This document shows positions 34,800-43,582 of a stretch of DNA of 64,000 nucleotides, one piece after another. Where the stretch lies: the NCBI RefSeq assembly GCF_031846585.1, contig NZ_JAVRHK010000003.1, positions 399,640 to 463,639 on the forward strand. Direction: 5' to 3'. The stretch's first letter is position 1. Each line of letters begins with the position of its first letter. The notes under the pieces were generated by a model. That model was not told where the DNA came from. It searched no databases and was given only the letters and a program-made list of their open reading frames with translations. The DNA comes from Autumnicola musiva. GTDB lineage: Bacteria > Bacteroidota > Bacteroidia > Flavobacteriales > Flavobacteriaceae. Both the position numbers and the translations under genes were made by a program.

Positions 34800-36218
34800 C
34801 TATTGCAGGTTGTTTCTTTCATTGATGTTGTCCTCAGGCTCTACCCGAGCTTTATTAAGCCATTTATGAGAAATTTTTTGCTTTGGCGAAATACCAAGGC
34901 TTTCCAGCTTAGCTATATCTTTAATCAGGTTTTGTTGCCCGGTAAGCTTTTTCATTGCACCGTTGTAAGCCGAAGAAGTTGATTTGAGCCTACTACCAAC
35001 CACCTCCAGTTCATCCAGTAAAATCTTAAATTTATGGTAAAGTGAAGCGGCATGACTGGCAATTTCCAGGGCATTTTGCTGTTGTTTTTCATTGCTCCAA
35101 ATAGTATCTATAGTTCTAAGGGTAGAAAGCAAGGTAGTAGGGCTTACCAATAAAATATTTTTCTGAAAAGCAGTGTAGAAAAAGGAATTATCCATTTCCT
35201 GCGCAAGATAAAGCGCAGGTTCCACAGCCACAAACATTAGTACGAAATCCGGCGAACTACTGCCGTGTAAATCTTCATATTTTTTAGAGCTTAGTTGTAA
35301 AATATGATTGTTTAAAGATTTAAGATGATCTTTCAGGTGCCGGCTTTTAGAATTGTCATCCTCTGTATTTACATATTTTTCATAAGCCGATAAAGAAACT
35401 TTAGAATCAATGACCATCTTTTTATCATTTGGAAGGTGAATTACCACATCTGGCAAAACTTTATTACCGTCTTCATCTTTGTATGCCTTCTGAATAAAAT
35501 ATTCCCTGTCTTTTTCCAGTCCCGATTTTTCCAGTACCCGTTCTAAAATTAATTCTCCCCAGTTTCCCTGGGTTTTATTTTCACCTTTTAACGCCTTTGT
35601 GAGATTATTGGCTTCCTCACTAATTTTTAAATTTTGTTTATTTAAGACCTGCAGATATTTTCCCAGTTCGGCATGGCGGGAAATAAAGTCGTCATTGTTT
35701 TTGCTGACTTTCTCTTCAAAAGTTTTAATTTTTTCCTGAAGCGGATTCAGGATGTTTTGGATATTTTCTTTGTTAAGTGAAGTGAATTTTTTAGACTTCT
35801 GTTCAAGGATTTTATTGGCGAGATTTTCAAACTGAATGCTGAATTTCTCCTGAAGGTTTTCCAGCTCTTTTTTTTGCTCCTTTTGCCGCTCCAGGAGGTG
35901 ATCAAAATCAGCATTTTTACGCGTGAGTTCGTGGCTAAGGTTTTCCTTTTCCCTTCGTATTGTTTCCCGCTGCTTTTCTACCTCTGCTAATTTTATTAGC
36001 AATTCTTCTTTAGCTTCTTTTGAACTGTTTTTTACTTCATTTAAGTTGTTGGAATTCAAATAATTTAATTCTTTTATATGAAGTGTTTGTTGACTTAATT
36101 TTTCCTGAAGTAAGCTTTCTTTTTTGCCAGATTTTAAACGTGTAATAAAGCTTCCGAGGATGATTCCGAAGAAAAGGGCAATGAAAAAAATGGTGGAAAA
36201 TAAGATAATTTCATCCAT
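34800..36218 (-). CDS. rmuC: DNA recombination protein RmuC
   Basis: 472 aa. An N-terminal membrane helix (residues 4-26) is followed by a long coiled coil (about 30-170) and the RmuC nuclease-like domain: GNWGELILERVLEKSGLEKDREY, LPDVVIHLPNDKKMVIDSKVSL and MFVAVEPALYLA. RmuC limits inversions at short repeats in E. coli and has a restriction-endonuclease-like fold. It is the first gene of a same-strand run down to the SBF-like carrier. The last 20 residues are polar and variable. Confidence 0.9.
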   Translation of the reverse strand: MDEIILFSTIFFIALFFGIILGSFITRLKSGKKESLLQEKLSQQTLHIKELNYLNSNNLNEVKNSSKEAKEELLIKLAEVEKQRETIRREKENLSHELTRKNADFDHLLERQKEQKKELENLQEKFSIQFENLANKILEQKSKKFTSLNKENIQNILNPLQEKIKTFEEKVSKNNDDFISRHAELGKYLQVLNKQNLKISEEANNLTKALKGENKTQGNWGELILERVLEKSGLEKDREYFIQKAYKDEDGNKVLPDVVIHLPNDKKMVIDSKVSLSAYEKYVNTEDDNSKSRHLKDHLKSLNNHILQLSSKKYEDLHGSSSPDFVLMFVAVEPALYLAQEMDNSFFYTAFQKNILLVSPTTLLSTLRTIDTIWSNEKQQQNALEIASHAASLYHKFKILLDELEVVGSRLKSTSSAYNGAMKKLTGQQNLIKDIAKLESLGISPKQKISHKWLNKARVEPEDNINERNNLQ

Positions 36219-36372
36219 GCGGGAGTGGCTATTTATTCCAAAGATAATTAATTGAATTTATCCTGATAATATTATACAATTTAATCCCTTACAGGGTGCT
36301 AATTTTCTATAAGATATCCAGAAATTCTTTAGCAAATTTTCTGGTTTATCACTCCTTTTTACACTTGTTGAT

Positions 36373-37197
36373 TTAGGATTTAATCCTGAAGGAAGCCGTC
36401 TCCGGATCAAAAAAAATAATGTCTGAGGGAAAAATTCCGGAGAAAGAATTAGCCTTTAATAACTCTTCCGGAGAACCAATTTCTACTTTACCGGGCTGCA
36501 TCAAAATAATCTTATCACATAACTGGATGGCAAGATTAATCTCATGTGAGGCAAAAACAATTGCTTTATTGGTTTTGCGTGTAAGGTCCTTCAACAGTTT
36601 TAAAACATAGGCTTTGTGATAAAGGTCCAGGTGCGTGGTGGGCTCATCTAAAATTACCAGCGGAGTATCTTGGGCAAGTGCTCTGGCGATAAGAACTTTT
36701 TGCATCTGCCCATCGCTTAATTCGTAACATTTCTTATCCTGTAGCTCCTCAATATTTACCAGTTTTAATGTGGAAATAATTTGGCGAAGGTCGTTTTTAC
36801 TGAGTTTTCCAATCCAATTAGTGTATGGCTGCCTTCCCAGCGCCACAAGTTCAAAAACACTCAAATTTTTTGAAATCGGCTGTTCGGTTAATACCAGGCT
36901 TATGAGAGAGGCCAGTTCAATATTTTCAATCTTATTGATTTCGATATTTTTGGAAAACACTTTTCCTGATAAAGGTTGTTGAATTCCGCTAAGCGTCCTT
37001 AAAAAAGTAGATTTTCCAATGCCGTTAACCCCAATTACTGCTACCAGTTCTCCTTCGCTTATTGTAATATCTACCCCGGAAGCAATTACCCGATTGCGAT
37101 TCTTTTGCGTATAACCAATGCTTAGATTTTCGGTCTTTAGAATATGTGCAACAGGTTTTTTCAAAACAGGAATTTTCGTTTTCTTACCAGTAACCAA
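36373..37197 (-). CDS. ABC transporter ATPase, probable cobalamin importer (BtuD-like)
   Basis: 274 aa importer ATPase. Walker A GVNGIGKST, Q-loop LVLTEQ, signature LSDGQMQK (D instead of the common G), Walker B LVILDEPTTHLD and H-loop FASHEINLAI are present. This is the FecE/BtuD branch used with FecCD-type permeases for corrinoids, haem or siderophores. The gene overlaps the permease gene by 37 bp. The nearby BtuF-like binding protein and the riboswitch-controlled receptor make cobalamin the best substrate guess. Confidence 0.85.
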   Translation of the reverse strand: MVTGKKTKIPVLKKPVAHILKTENLSIGYTQKNRNRVIASGVDITISEGELVAVIGVNGIGKSTFLRTLSGIQQPLSGKVFSKNIEINKIENIELASLISLVLTEQPISKNLSVFELVALGRQPYTNWIGKLSKNDLRQIISTLKLVNIEELQDKKCYELSDGQMQKVLIARALAQDTPLVILDEPTTHLDLYHKAYVLKLLKDLTRKTNKAIVFASHEINLAIQLCDKIILMQPGKVEIGSPEELLKANSFSGIFPSDIIFFDPETASFRIKS

Positions 37198-38192
37198 ATG
37201 ACTACCGGCGCGCCAATAAGGGAAGTTATAGCGTTAATGGGTAAGGTAAATTCACTTCCCGGCAGTTGTGCGGCAATATCGCAAATGAGCATTAAAGTGG
37301 CACCACCCAGAATTACCGCCGGCACCAGGATACTATGATTGTTTACCGGTAATATTTGACGAATTAAATGCGGCACCGCCAGGCCAACAAAAGCTATAGG
37401 GCCGGCAAAAGCAGTTATGCTTCCTGCCAGCAAACTTGTGGCAATGATAATTTTTAGACGATTCTGCTGAATACTCATCCCGAGACTTTTGGCGTATTGT
37501 TCTCCCAGAAGTAAGGTATTTAGGTTTTTGATACAGGAAACAGCCAGGGTAATTCCAATTATCCAAAATATCGAGAGAATTCCCACTTCTGGCCAGGAAA
37601 GATTTCCCAGGCTGCCAAAGGACCAGAAAATGTATTGCTGCAAATCTTCTGCCGGGCTAAAATAGGAAAGTACACTTACAACAGCTGCGGTAAGGCTGGC
37701 AAACATTAATCCTATAATTAAAATGGCCATAGTATCCCGTAGGCGTATTGAAGCAAGCATAACAGCCATTAACACAAGCAGGCTTCCTAAACTGGAGGCT
37801 ATCACCAGACTCCATTTGGAAAGCAGCAGGGCAGCAAAAGAAGCTCCGAAAACAGAAGCGCCCATAATTACAATGGCCACACCTAAACTCGCTCCGCTAC
37901 TCAGTCCAAGTACATACGGACCCGCCAGGGGATTGCGAAACAAGGTTTGCATAAGCAGCCCGCTAATGGCCAGGCCAGAACCGGTAATTATTGCTGTAAA
38001 TGCTTTTGGAAGCCGGTACTCTACTATAATATAGCGATAGGTTTCCCTGCTAACCTCTCCGTTAAAAATGGAAGCGATGATATCCTTTGGAGGAATGTTT
38101 ACAGAACCCAGGCTGATGTTTAACAAGATTAAAGTCAGCATTCCCAGGAAGAGAAGAAGAAGCAGTAGCAAATATTTTTTAGATGATTGCAA
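37161..38192 (-). CDS. FecCD-type ABC permease, probable cobalamin importer (BtuC-like)
   Basis: 343 aa with about ten membrane helices. Family signatures: GPYVLGLSSGASLGVAIVI, MFASLTAAVVSVLSYFSP, GQEY-type GEQYAKSLGM cytoplasmic segment and GPIAFVGLAVPHLIRQI (coupling helix region), which contact the ATPase. It pairs with the overlapping downstream ATPase gene. A toxin-antitoxin pair separates it from the binding protein gene, so that gene may need to be read through the TA unit or the permease may have its own promoter. Confidence 0.88.
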   Translation of the reverse strand: MQSSKKYLLLLLLLFLGMLTLILLNISLGSVNIPPKDIIASIFNGEVSRETYRYIIVEYRLPKAFTAIITGSGLAISGLLMQTLFRNPLAGPYVLGLSSGASLGVAIVIMGASVFGASFAALLLSKWSLVIASSLGSLLVLMAVMLASIRLRDTMAILIIGLMFASLTAAVVSVLSYFSPAEDLQQYIFWSFGSLGNLSWPEVGILSIFWIIGITLAVSCIKNLNTLLLGEQYAKSLGMSIQQNRLKIIIATSLLAGSITAFAGPIAFVGLAVPHLIRQILPVNNHSILVPAVILGGATLMLICDIAAQLPGSEFTLPINAITSLIGAPVVIWLLVRKRKFLF

Positions 38193-38237
38193 TTAGGTGA
38201 TTTTTCCGCGCAAATATCTGAATATAAAACCTAATTG

Positions 38238-38585
38238 CTAAAAGATATCCAGAAGAATAAGCAGGTTTTCCTTTACCTTCTGTGCTATTGAAGTTGGTAT
38301 TTCTCCACTCTTTTTAGTAAGTCTGGTATTGTCTATTGCTCTTAACGGGTCTATCATTATATCACAATCTCAATTTAGATTAGCTGTACCTTTCGGCTAA
38401 TGTAACCTTAGAACCTCGGTGTCTTTTTGAATATTAGAGGTAATTGGACATATAATAGTAGATGGGTGGCCAGCCTTATTAAGTAGATTTGTCTGTAAAA
38501 TTATAACCGGCCTTAATTTTCCGGCCTCTGTTCCAATTCGGGGATTTAAATCTGCTATCCAAATTTCGAATTGATTAATCGGCAT
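38238..38585 (-). pseudogene. MazF/PemK-family toxin with two in-frame stop codons
   Basis: From the ATG at 38585 the frame reads MPINQFEIWIADLNPRIGTE, the standard MazF start, then GKLRPVIILQTNLLN and ICPITSN, to TAG after TEVLRLH. Continuing in the same frame gives PKGTANLN, a TGA, then DCDIMIDPLRAIDNTRL and KVKENLLILLDIF to a TAG at 38238. The 116-codon length is exactly that of an intact MazF, with no insertion or deletion. Two separate nonsense mutations inactivate the C-terminal half. It overlaps the antitoxin gene by 11 bp, as in an intact operon. Confidence 0.85.
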
Positions 38586-38805
38586 AATCAATTTCCTCAA
38601 AATCCTTGAGAACATTCATAGAGTCTTCTCTCACAAGATAAGACTCTTTTTGAAGTTTTTTCTCGAGTAACTTTCTGTTTTGAATTTTATTATAAAATTG
38701 AATGGCTTCTATAAAATATTGATTCCGGGACTTTTGTAGTCCATCAAGAAGCTCTTCAGTTTCACTATAAATATTTTCATCAATCTCAATGGAATTTTTT
38801 TTCAT
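38575..38805 (-). CDS. Antitoxin of a MazEF-like pair
   Basis: 76 aa. The N-terminus (MKKNSIEIDENIYSETEELLDGLQKSRNQYFIEAI) fits a ribbon-helix-helix antitoxin that binds DNA as a dimer; the acidic C-terminal tail (SMNVLKDFEEIDYAD) is the usual toxin-wrapping part. The stop overlaps the toxin start by 11 bp, a typical TA arrangement. The toxin is broken, so the antitoxin remains as an orphan that may still repress its promoter or neutralise related toxins elsewhere. Confidence 0.75.
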   Translation of the reverse strand: MKKNSIEIDENIYSETEELLDGLQKSRNQYFIEAIQFYNKIQNRKLLEKKLQKESYLVREDSMNVLKDFEEIDYAD

Positions 38806-38842
38806 TTTGAAAATTCTTGTACCTAAAGGTAATTAATTTTCT

Positions 38843-39985
38843 TTATTGATCTTCCAGGGCTTTAAAAAAGGTTCGCTGATAATCTGGCATTAGGTTGGGA
38901 TGAAAAATGGAAATAAGGTCTTTTAGAACAAGATCGGGCCGTTGCGGGCCGAGTTCGTAATATACCACGCCTCCGGTTTCTCCTTTTACCAGGCTTACAC
39001 TATATACATTCCTGTTTTTTACTGCTTCAAATTGGCGGTAATGTTCAGAATCTGCAAAAAGTTCCTCATAGGTAGTAAACTGGCCGGCGCTTATCCAGTA
39101 CTTTGCACCCTGTGCTTCTGCAAGAACGCTTTCAAAAGAAAGTGCCATGCTGCCGCTTCCCTCGGTTTCAGAATAAATATAATCGGCATTGGCATCTTTT
39201 ATAAATTCAGCGGTCCAGGAATTTCCGTAAGGCATATACCACTGATCTTTATACATGGAACCGCTTAAAACTTTGGGAGACTCCTTGCCAGTACTTGCCA
39301 GTTCCTTTGCATCTTTGTAACTGGTAGCGATTTGGTTAAAAATTTTTTTAGCCTGCTGACTTTTATTAAAAAATGCACCGAAAAACTTTATCCATTCTGC
39401 TTTGCCCAGAGGACTTTCTTCTGTCCAGTCTCCATTATAAACTACAGGGATTCCGGTTTTTTGAATGGTTTCAAAAGCAGAATTGTTGCCGTTAATTGCA
39501 AAGCCAATAACTACATCGGGTTTCAAATCGATTAAAACTTCAGTGTTAAGATCTTCATTTTTTCCTAATTCTTTAATTTCTCCGGAATTGATCAATTCCC
39601 TGGTTTTTACTGAAGAAATAAAGTCCAGGCCCGGAAAACCTTTTAAAGTGGATGTTACTTCCAGAGCTTCCAGAGCCGGAATATGAGTGGTGGAAGTTAC
39701 CACAATACGCTCTATGGGAACTTCAATTTTTTGATCATACTCCAGGCCGGCAGGAATTTCTGCATCTTCTTCAGCTAAGAGATAGCGGAATTTTTCTTCG
39801 GCATTTGGCCAGGGAGTTTTTACTTCAATAATGGAATAATCATCAAATTTTTCTATTTCAAATCCACTGGCATAGGAAATTTCAACCTGTTCTCCCTGAG
39901 TAGATTGAATGTCTTCTGCCTTATTTTCTGAATTTTTACATGCGCCTGTAATTACTAGTAATAAAAGAAAAGTGAATTTTTTCAA
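38843..39985 (-). CDS. Periplasmic binding lipoprotein, probable corrinoid (BtuF-like)
   Basis: 380 aa. Lipid cysteine at residue 16 (ITGAC). The mature protein has the two-lobed helical-backbone fold of the BtuF/FecB family: RIVVTSTTHIPALEALE, LKPDVVIGFA and GDWTEESPLGKAEWIKFFGAFFNK, ending LLKDLISIFHPNL. It delivers ligand to the FecCD permease. It is divergent from the riboswitch-controlled receptor operon; no second cobalamin riboswitch was seen on this strand, so its own regulation is unclear. Confidence 0.85.
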   Translation of the reverse strand: MKKFTFLLLLVITGACKNSENKAEDIQSTQGEQVEISYASGFEIEKFDDYSIIEVKTPWPNAEEKFRYLLAEEDAEIPAGLEYDQKIEVPIERIVVTSTTHIPALEALEVTSTLKGFPGLDFISSVKTRELINSGEIKELGKNEDLNTEVLIDLKPDVVIGFAINGNNSAFETIQKTGIPVVYNGDWTEESPLGKAEWIKFFGAFFNKSQQAKKIFNQIATSYKDAKELASTGKESPKVLSGSMYKDQWYMPYGNSWTAEFIKDANADYIYSETEGSGSMALSFESVLAEAQGAKYWISAGQFTTYEELFADSEHYRQFEAVKNRNVYSVSLVKGETGGVVYYELGPQRPDLVLKDLISIFHPNLMPDYQRTFFKALEDQ

Positions 39986-40052
39986 GAGGAATGTGTTTAA
40001 GATTCAAAAGTAAGATTATTATTGAATATCTGAAATCTACAAACCTATCGTT

Positions 40053-40137
40053 ACCCTAAACTCGATTCAGGGTCTCATCATATATGTTATAGGTTTTTAA
40101 AGTTGATATAAGATGCTGAAACAAGTTCAGCATGACG
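40053..40137. repeat. Paired-palindrome intergenic repeat, copy 2
   Basis: ACCCTAAA-ctcga-TTCAGGGT (40053-40073, one mismatch) and ATGCTGAA-acaag-TTCAGCAT (40113-40133) followed by GACG. Same 8-5-8 design as the copy at 6217-6293, with 39 rather than 31 nt between hairpins. Confidence 0.7.
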
Positions 40138-40188
40138 TCAGTTAAGGTTTTTATTCCAGGAGGTTTAATACTCCTATACTTGCCTCGT

Positions 40189-40259
40189 TGGTAAATGTCT
40201 AAAGTTCGGAAACGTGTTCCTCCTATGCTCCGTAGGCTTGCCCCGGAGAACTTTTACCA
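40189..40259. other. Clover-shaped inverted-repeat structure
   Basis: Outer arms TGGTAAA..AAGTTC (40189-40207, with a 6-nt bulge) and GAACTTTTACCA (40248-40259) enclose possible inner hairpins GGAA..TTCC and CTCCG..CGGAG (or CCTA..TAGG). It lies just upstream of the riboswitch promoter region. It could be a processed repeat or a regulatory site for the divergent btuF gene; I recognise no family. Confidence 0.4.
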
Positions 40260-40334
40260 GGAACGAATAATCAAATATTCTTTAAAAATTTAGGCTGACA
40301 ACAAACATAAATGTTTATTTTCGCACAAAATTTT

Positions 40335-40590
40335 TGGTTCCGTGCCGGGTTTTCCGGTACGATTAAAAGGGAATCAGGTTGAAGTTAGAAATACGAAATT
40401 AGAAGTTAGAAGCAAATTTAGATTACTTCGTACTTCATCTTTCTTACCTCTGACTTCAAACAAGCCTGAGCTGTTCCCGCAACTGTAAGCTTAGTCCAAT
40501 TGGGATGCTTGTTGTTATCACTTCAAATACCACTGTTCTTTATGAATGGGAAGGTAAACAACAAGACGCGAGCCAGGAGACCTGCCAAAA
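40335..40590 (+). promoter_or_regulatory. Cobalamin riboswitch
   Basis: Conserved elements in order: GTGCCGG/CCGGTAC stem, AAAAGGGAAUC, the stem UCAGG/CCUGA, GCUGUUCCCGCAACUGUAAGC, the ACCACUG segment (40528-40534), GGGAAGG and the B12 box GCCAGGAGACCUGCC (40571-40585). This is the AdoCbl-type fold of Rfam family Cobalamin. It ends 45 nt before the TonB receptor start and should repress that operon when B12 is plentiful. The loop of the UCAGG/CCUGA stem carries an extra hairpin of about 80 nt. Confidence 0.93.
40378..40458 (+). repeat. Long hairpin inserted in the riboswitch
   Basis: Arms 40378-40412 and 40424-40458 pair imperfectly; the first 11 bp (UUGAAGUUAGA / UCUGACUUCAA) include one G-U pair. 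The 3' arm contains ACTTCGTACTTC, a motif that recurs in other spacers at about 45003, 46512 and 56875. It replaces what is normally a short loop. Confidence 0.6.
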
Positions 40591-40634
40591 GCAAACTTTA
40601 AAATCGAGACTTTCGGGATAAAAGTCAGAGGCAG

Positions 40635-42464
40635 ATGAAAAACGCAAAATTTTACATTCTATTTCTGGTGTTGTTTTATGCCTTCCCGGCATTGGCACAA
40701 AAAGATTCTATCACTAAACTGGAAGAAGTTGTGCTGAGTGATGTAAAGCTTTTTAGGCATTCCCGCACCCAGGAAATTTCAGTTTTAAATGATTCTATTA
40801 TTGCCGAAAATGAACCGTCTTTAACTTCTTTATTAAAGTTTAATAGTCCTGTTTATTTTAAAGAAAATGGTGTGGGAGGGGTTTCTTCCCCGTCTTTTCG
40901 CGGGACCACAGCTTCACAAACTGCAGTAATCTGGAACGGGATTAATATCAATTCTCAGTTTAACGGCCAAACCGATTTTAATACAGTCAACACTTCAAAT
41001 TACAATAATATAGCTCTTAGGGCAGGTGGTGGAAGTGTTCTTTATGGCAGCGGTGCAATTGGCGGCAGTATTCATCTCAATAATCATTTTCGGTTTGATG
41101 GCGAATTTAGCAATGGCCTGAGGCTCGAAATTGGCAGTTTTAATACTAATATTTTAAATTATTCAGCTGAAGCATCTTCAGAAAAAACCAGCGTTTATAT
41201 CAATTTTTCCGGAATAGAATCCGAAAATGATTATGACTACCTGGGAACAGAAAAGCACAATGAGAATGGTGATTTTTACAATACCAGTATGAGCGCGGGA
41301 ATTGCACATTGGCTGAACGAAGACAATATTCTGAAATTTTACAGCAACTTTTATACGGGTGAGCGCGGTTTTTCGGGAACTCTTGCCGCTCCCTCCAATA
41401 ATAAATATGAAGATTTAAATAGCCGCAATCTTTTAGAATGGAAGGGTTTTTTCAATGATTTTATTTCTTCCCTGAAGCTGGCTTATCTGGATGAAAAATA
41501 TAAATATTTTGAAAACCGGGACAGTGAAAGTTTTACTTACGGAAACGCGGCCACTTATATTGCAAAATATGACCTTACCTATCAGATAAATCCTGAAATG
41601 AGCCTGAACGCCCTGATTGACTACAGGAATACGGATGGAAAAGGCTCTGATGTAGGACAAAATGTTAGGAATATTGGAGCTTTCGCGTTGCTTCTTAATC
41701 ATAATTTAGGAAAGTTTTTTTATGAAGTAAGTGCAAGAAAGGAAATTACTGACACCTATGAGTCTCCTTTTTTATACTCTGTTGGAGCGGGTTATGCCGT
41801 TACTTCTTTTTATGAGGTAAATTTAAATTTCTCAAGAAATTTCAGGATTCCTACTTATAATGACCTATTCTGGGCTTCCGGCGGAAATCCTAATCTTGAC
41901 CCGGAGACTTCTTATCAGGGGGAAATAAGCCAGAATCTTCACTTTAGTGATTTTGAATTCGGAATCACCACTTATTTAATGAAAATTAATGATTTGCTTC
42001 GGTGGGTTCCCGATTCCCGTGGCACCTGGCGTCCTGAAAATACTGAAAGCGTAAAAAATTATGGATTGGAATTCCGCGGAAACTTTGAGAAAAATTACAC
42101 CGGACACCACTTCAGTTTAAATGCAAATTACAGCTACACTAAAACCAATGATGAGGTGCTTGATAAAGAGCTTATTTATACTCCGAGACATAAAGGCACT
42201 GCTTCACTTGGGTATTCATATATTGATTTTTCGTTTTTCTACCAGTTTCTCTATAACGGCAATATTTACACCTCTTCAGATAATAATTATCAGCTGGAAG
42301 GCTACACTATTTCGAATGCAGGAATTAATTACAGTTTTGGCAAAAGGGATTTTCTCACTGTAGGGCTGGAAATGCGGAATTTTTTTAATAAAGATTATCA
42401 AAGCTTACCGTCCAGGCCAATGCCGGGGCGTTCAATTAATAGTTCACTAACCATTAAATTTTAA
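40635..42464 (+). CDS. TonB-dependent receptor, cobalamin (BtuB-like)
   Basis: Outer-membrane corrinoid uptake channel, 609 aa. A signal peptide ends ALAQKDS, then a plug domain (ITKLEEVVLSD as TonB-box region, GVSSPSFRGTTASQTAVIWNGININSQ and GGSVLYGSGAIGGSIHL) and a 22-strand beta barrel ending in the aromatic INSSLTIKF. The size matches BtuB (about 600 aa) rather than the much larger SusC type. Control by the cobalamin riboswitch directly upstream and the divergent ABC importer genes support cobalamin as ligand. Confidence 0.92.
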   Translation: MKNAKFYILFLVLFYAFPALAQKDSITKLEEVVLSDVKLFRHSRTQEISVLNDSIIAENEPSLTSLLKFNSPVYFKENGVGGVSSPSFRGTTASQTAVIWNGININSQFNGQTDFNTVNTSNYNNIALRAGGGSVLYGSGAIGGSIHLNNHFRFDGEFSNGLRLEIGSFNTNILNYSAEASSEKTSVYINFSGIESENDYDYLGTEKHNENGDFYNTSMSAGIAHWLNEDNILKFYSNFYTGERGFSGTLAAPSNNKYEDLNSRNLLEWKGFFNDFISSLKLAYLDEKYKYFENRDSESFTYGNAATYIAKYDLTYQINPEMSLNALIDYRNTDGKGSDVGQNVRNIGAFALLLNHNLGKFFYEVSARKEITDTYESPFLYSVGAGYAVTSFYEVNLNFSRNFRIPTYNDLFWASGGNPNLDPETSYQGEISQNLHFSDFEFGITTYLMKINDLLRWVPDSRGTWRPENTESVKNYGLEFRGNFEKNYTGHHFSLNANYSYTKTNDEVLDKELIYTPRHKGTASLGYSYIDFSFFYQFLYNGNIYTSSDNNYQLEGYTISNAGINYSFGKRDFLTVGLEMRNFFNKDYQSLPSRPMPGRSINSSLTIKF

Positions 42465-42466
42465 AT

Positions 42467-43555
42467 ATGAAAATCAACAAAGTTTTTATTTTGGCTTTAG
42501 CAGCCATTACCTTTTTTACATCTTGTGAAAACGATGATGACCTTAATGAAATTCCTGTAGCAGAGGGAGATTATGCCAATGGTATTTTTATTCTGAATGA
42601 AGGCGTTTTTAATTCCGGCAACAGTACGGTTTCCTTTTTGGATGAAGAAACCGGGACTGTGGTGAAAGATGTTTTTGCTGCTGAAAATTCTGGTGCCGCA
42701 CTTGGAGATACAGGGCAGGGTATGGGCTTCTATGAAGACTATGCTTTTATTGTGGTAAATGTTTCTAATACTGTTGAAGTTGTAGATCGGAATTCCTTTG
42801 AAACCGTTGCAACTATTGATGAGGGACTTCAAAATCCGCGTCATATTGCGTTTACAAATAGGAATGCCTATGTCACCAACTGGGGAGACGGTACAAATGC
42901 TGAAGACGATTACGTGGCGGTGATTGACCTGGAAAATTTTACCGTTTCAGAAAACATTAGTATAGAGGAAGGCCCTGAGGAAATTGTAGAAGAAAACGGA
43001 ATGCTTTACATAGCTCAAAATGGAGGATATTCCGTCAATAATAAAATTACCGTTATAGATGCTTCTACTAATGAAGTCACAGAAACTATTACCGTAGGCA
43101 ATCGTCCTGGTTCCATGGAGATTGAAGACGGATATCTTTGGGTTGCCGTGGCAGGAATGGGTTCTTATCCCGATCCTGCGGCAGAAACGGCAGGGAAAAT
43201 TGTTAAAATAGACCTCACTTCTAATGAAATAGCTTCGGAATTTACTTTTCCAAATTCTACAGATCATCCTGCGAATCTTGATATTGAGAATGATAAAATT
43301 TACTATACTTTAGGAAAAAGCGTTTATACTTTTAATGAAACCGATACTGAACTGCCGGAAACTGCTTTTGCTGAATTGACCGATGTGGCTTCTTTATATG
43401 GATTTGAAGTTGAAAACGGAAATATTTATGCCGCTTCAGCTAATGCAGACTTTACAGGAGACGGAGATTTATTTATCTACAGCACTGCAGATGGGAGCCT
43501 GTTGAATTCTTATGAAGTTGGTATTAACCCTAACGGAGTTTATTTCAATGAATAA
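42467..43555 (+). CDS. Surface beta-propeller lipoprotein, BtuG-like candidate (YncE/DUF5074 type)
   Basis: 362 aa. Lipid cysteine at residue 20 (FFTSC) followed at once by ENDDD, the acidic signal linked to surface export of Bacteroidota lipoproteins. The rest forms repeated propeller blades: GIFILNEGVFNSGNSTVSFLD, NTVEVVDRNSFETVATID, KITVIDASTNEVTETITVG, GKIVKIDLTSNEIASEFTF. It starts 3 bp after the BtuB-like stop, so it is under the same riboswitch. In Bacteroides, BtuG is a surface propeller lipoprotein that binds cobalamin and caps BtuB. The equivalent role here is inferred from fold, anchor and position. Confidence 0.8.
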   Translation: MKINKVFILALAAITFFTSCENDDDLNEIPVAEGDYANGIFILNEGVFNSGNSTVSFLDEETGTVVKDVFAAENSGAALGDTGQGMGFYEDYAFIVVNVSNTVEVVDRNSFETVATIDEGLQNPRHIAFTNRNAYVTNWGDGTNAEDDYVAVIDLENFTVSENISIEEGPEEIVEENGMLYIAQNGGYSVNNKITVIDASTNEVTETITVGNRPGSMEIEDGYLWVAVAGMGSYPDPAAETAGKIVKIDLTSNEIASEFTFPNSTDHPANLDIENDKIYYTLGKSVYTFNETDTELPETAFAELTDVASLYGFEVENGNIYAASANADFTGDGDLFIYSTADGSLLNSYEVGINPNGVYFNE

Positions 43556-43582
43556 ATAGCTAATTCACTCCAAAGTTATATC

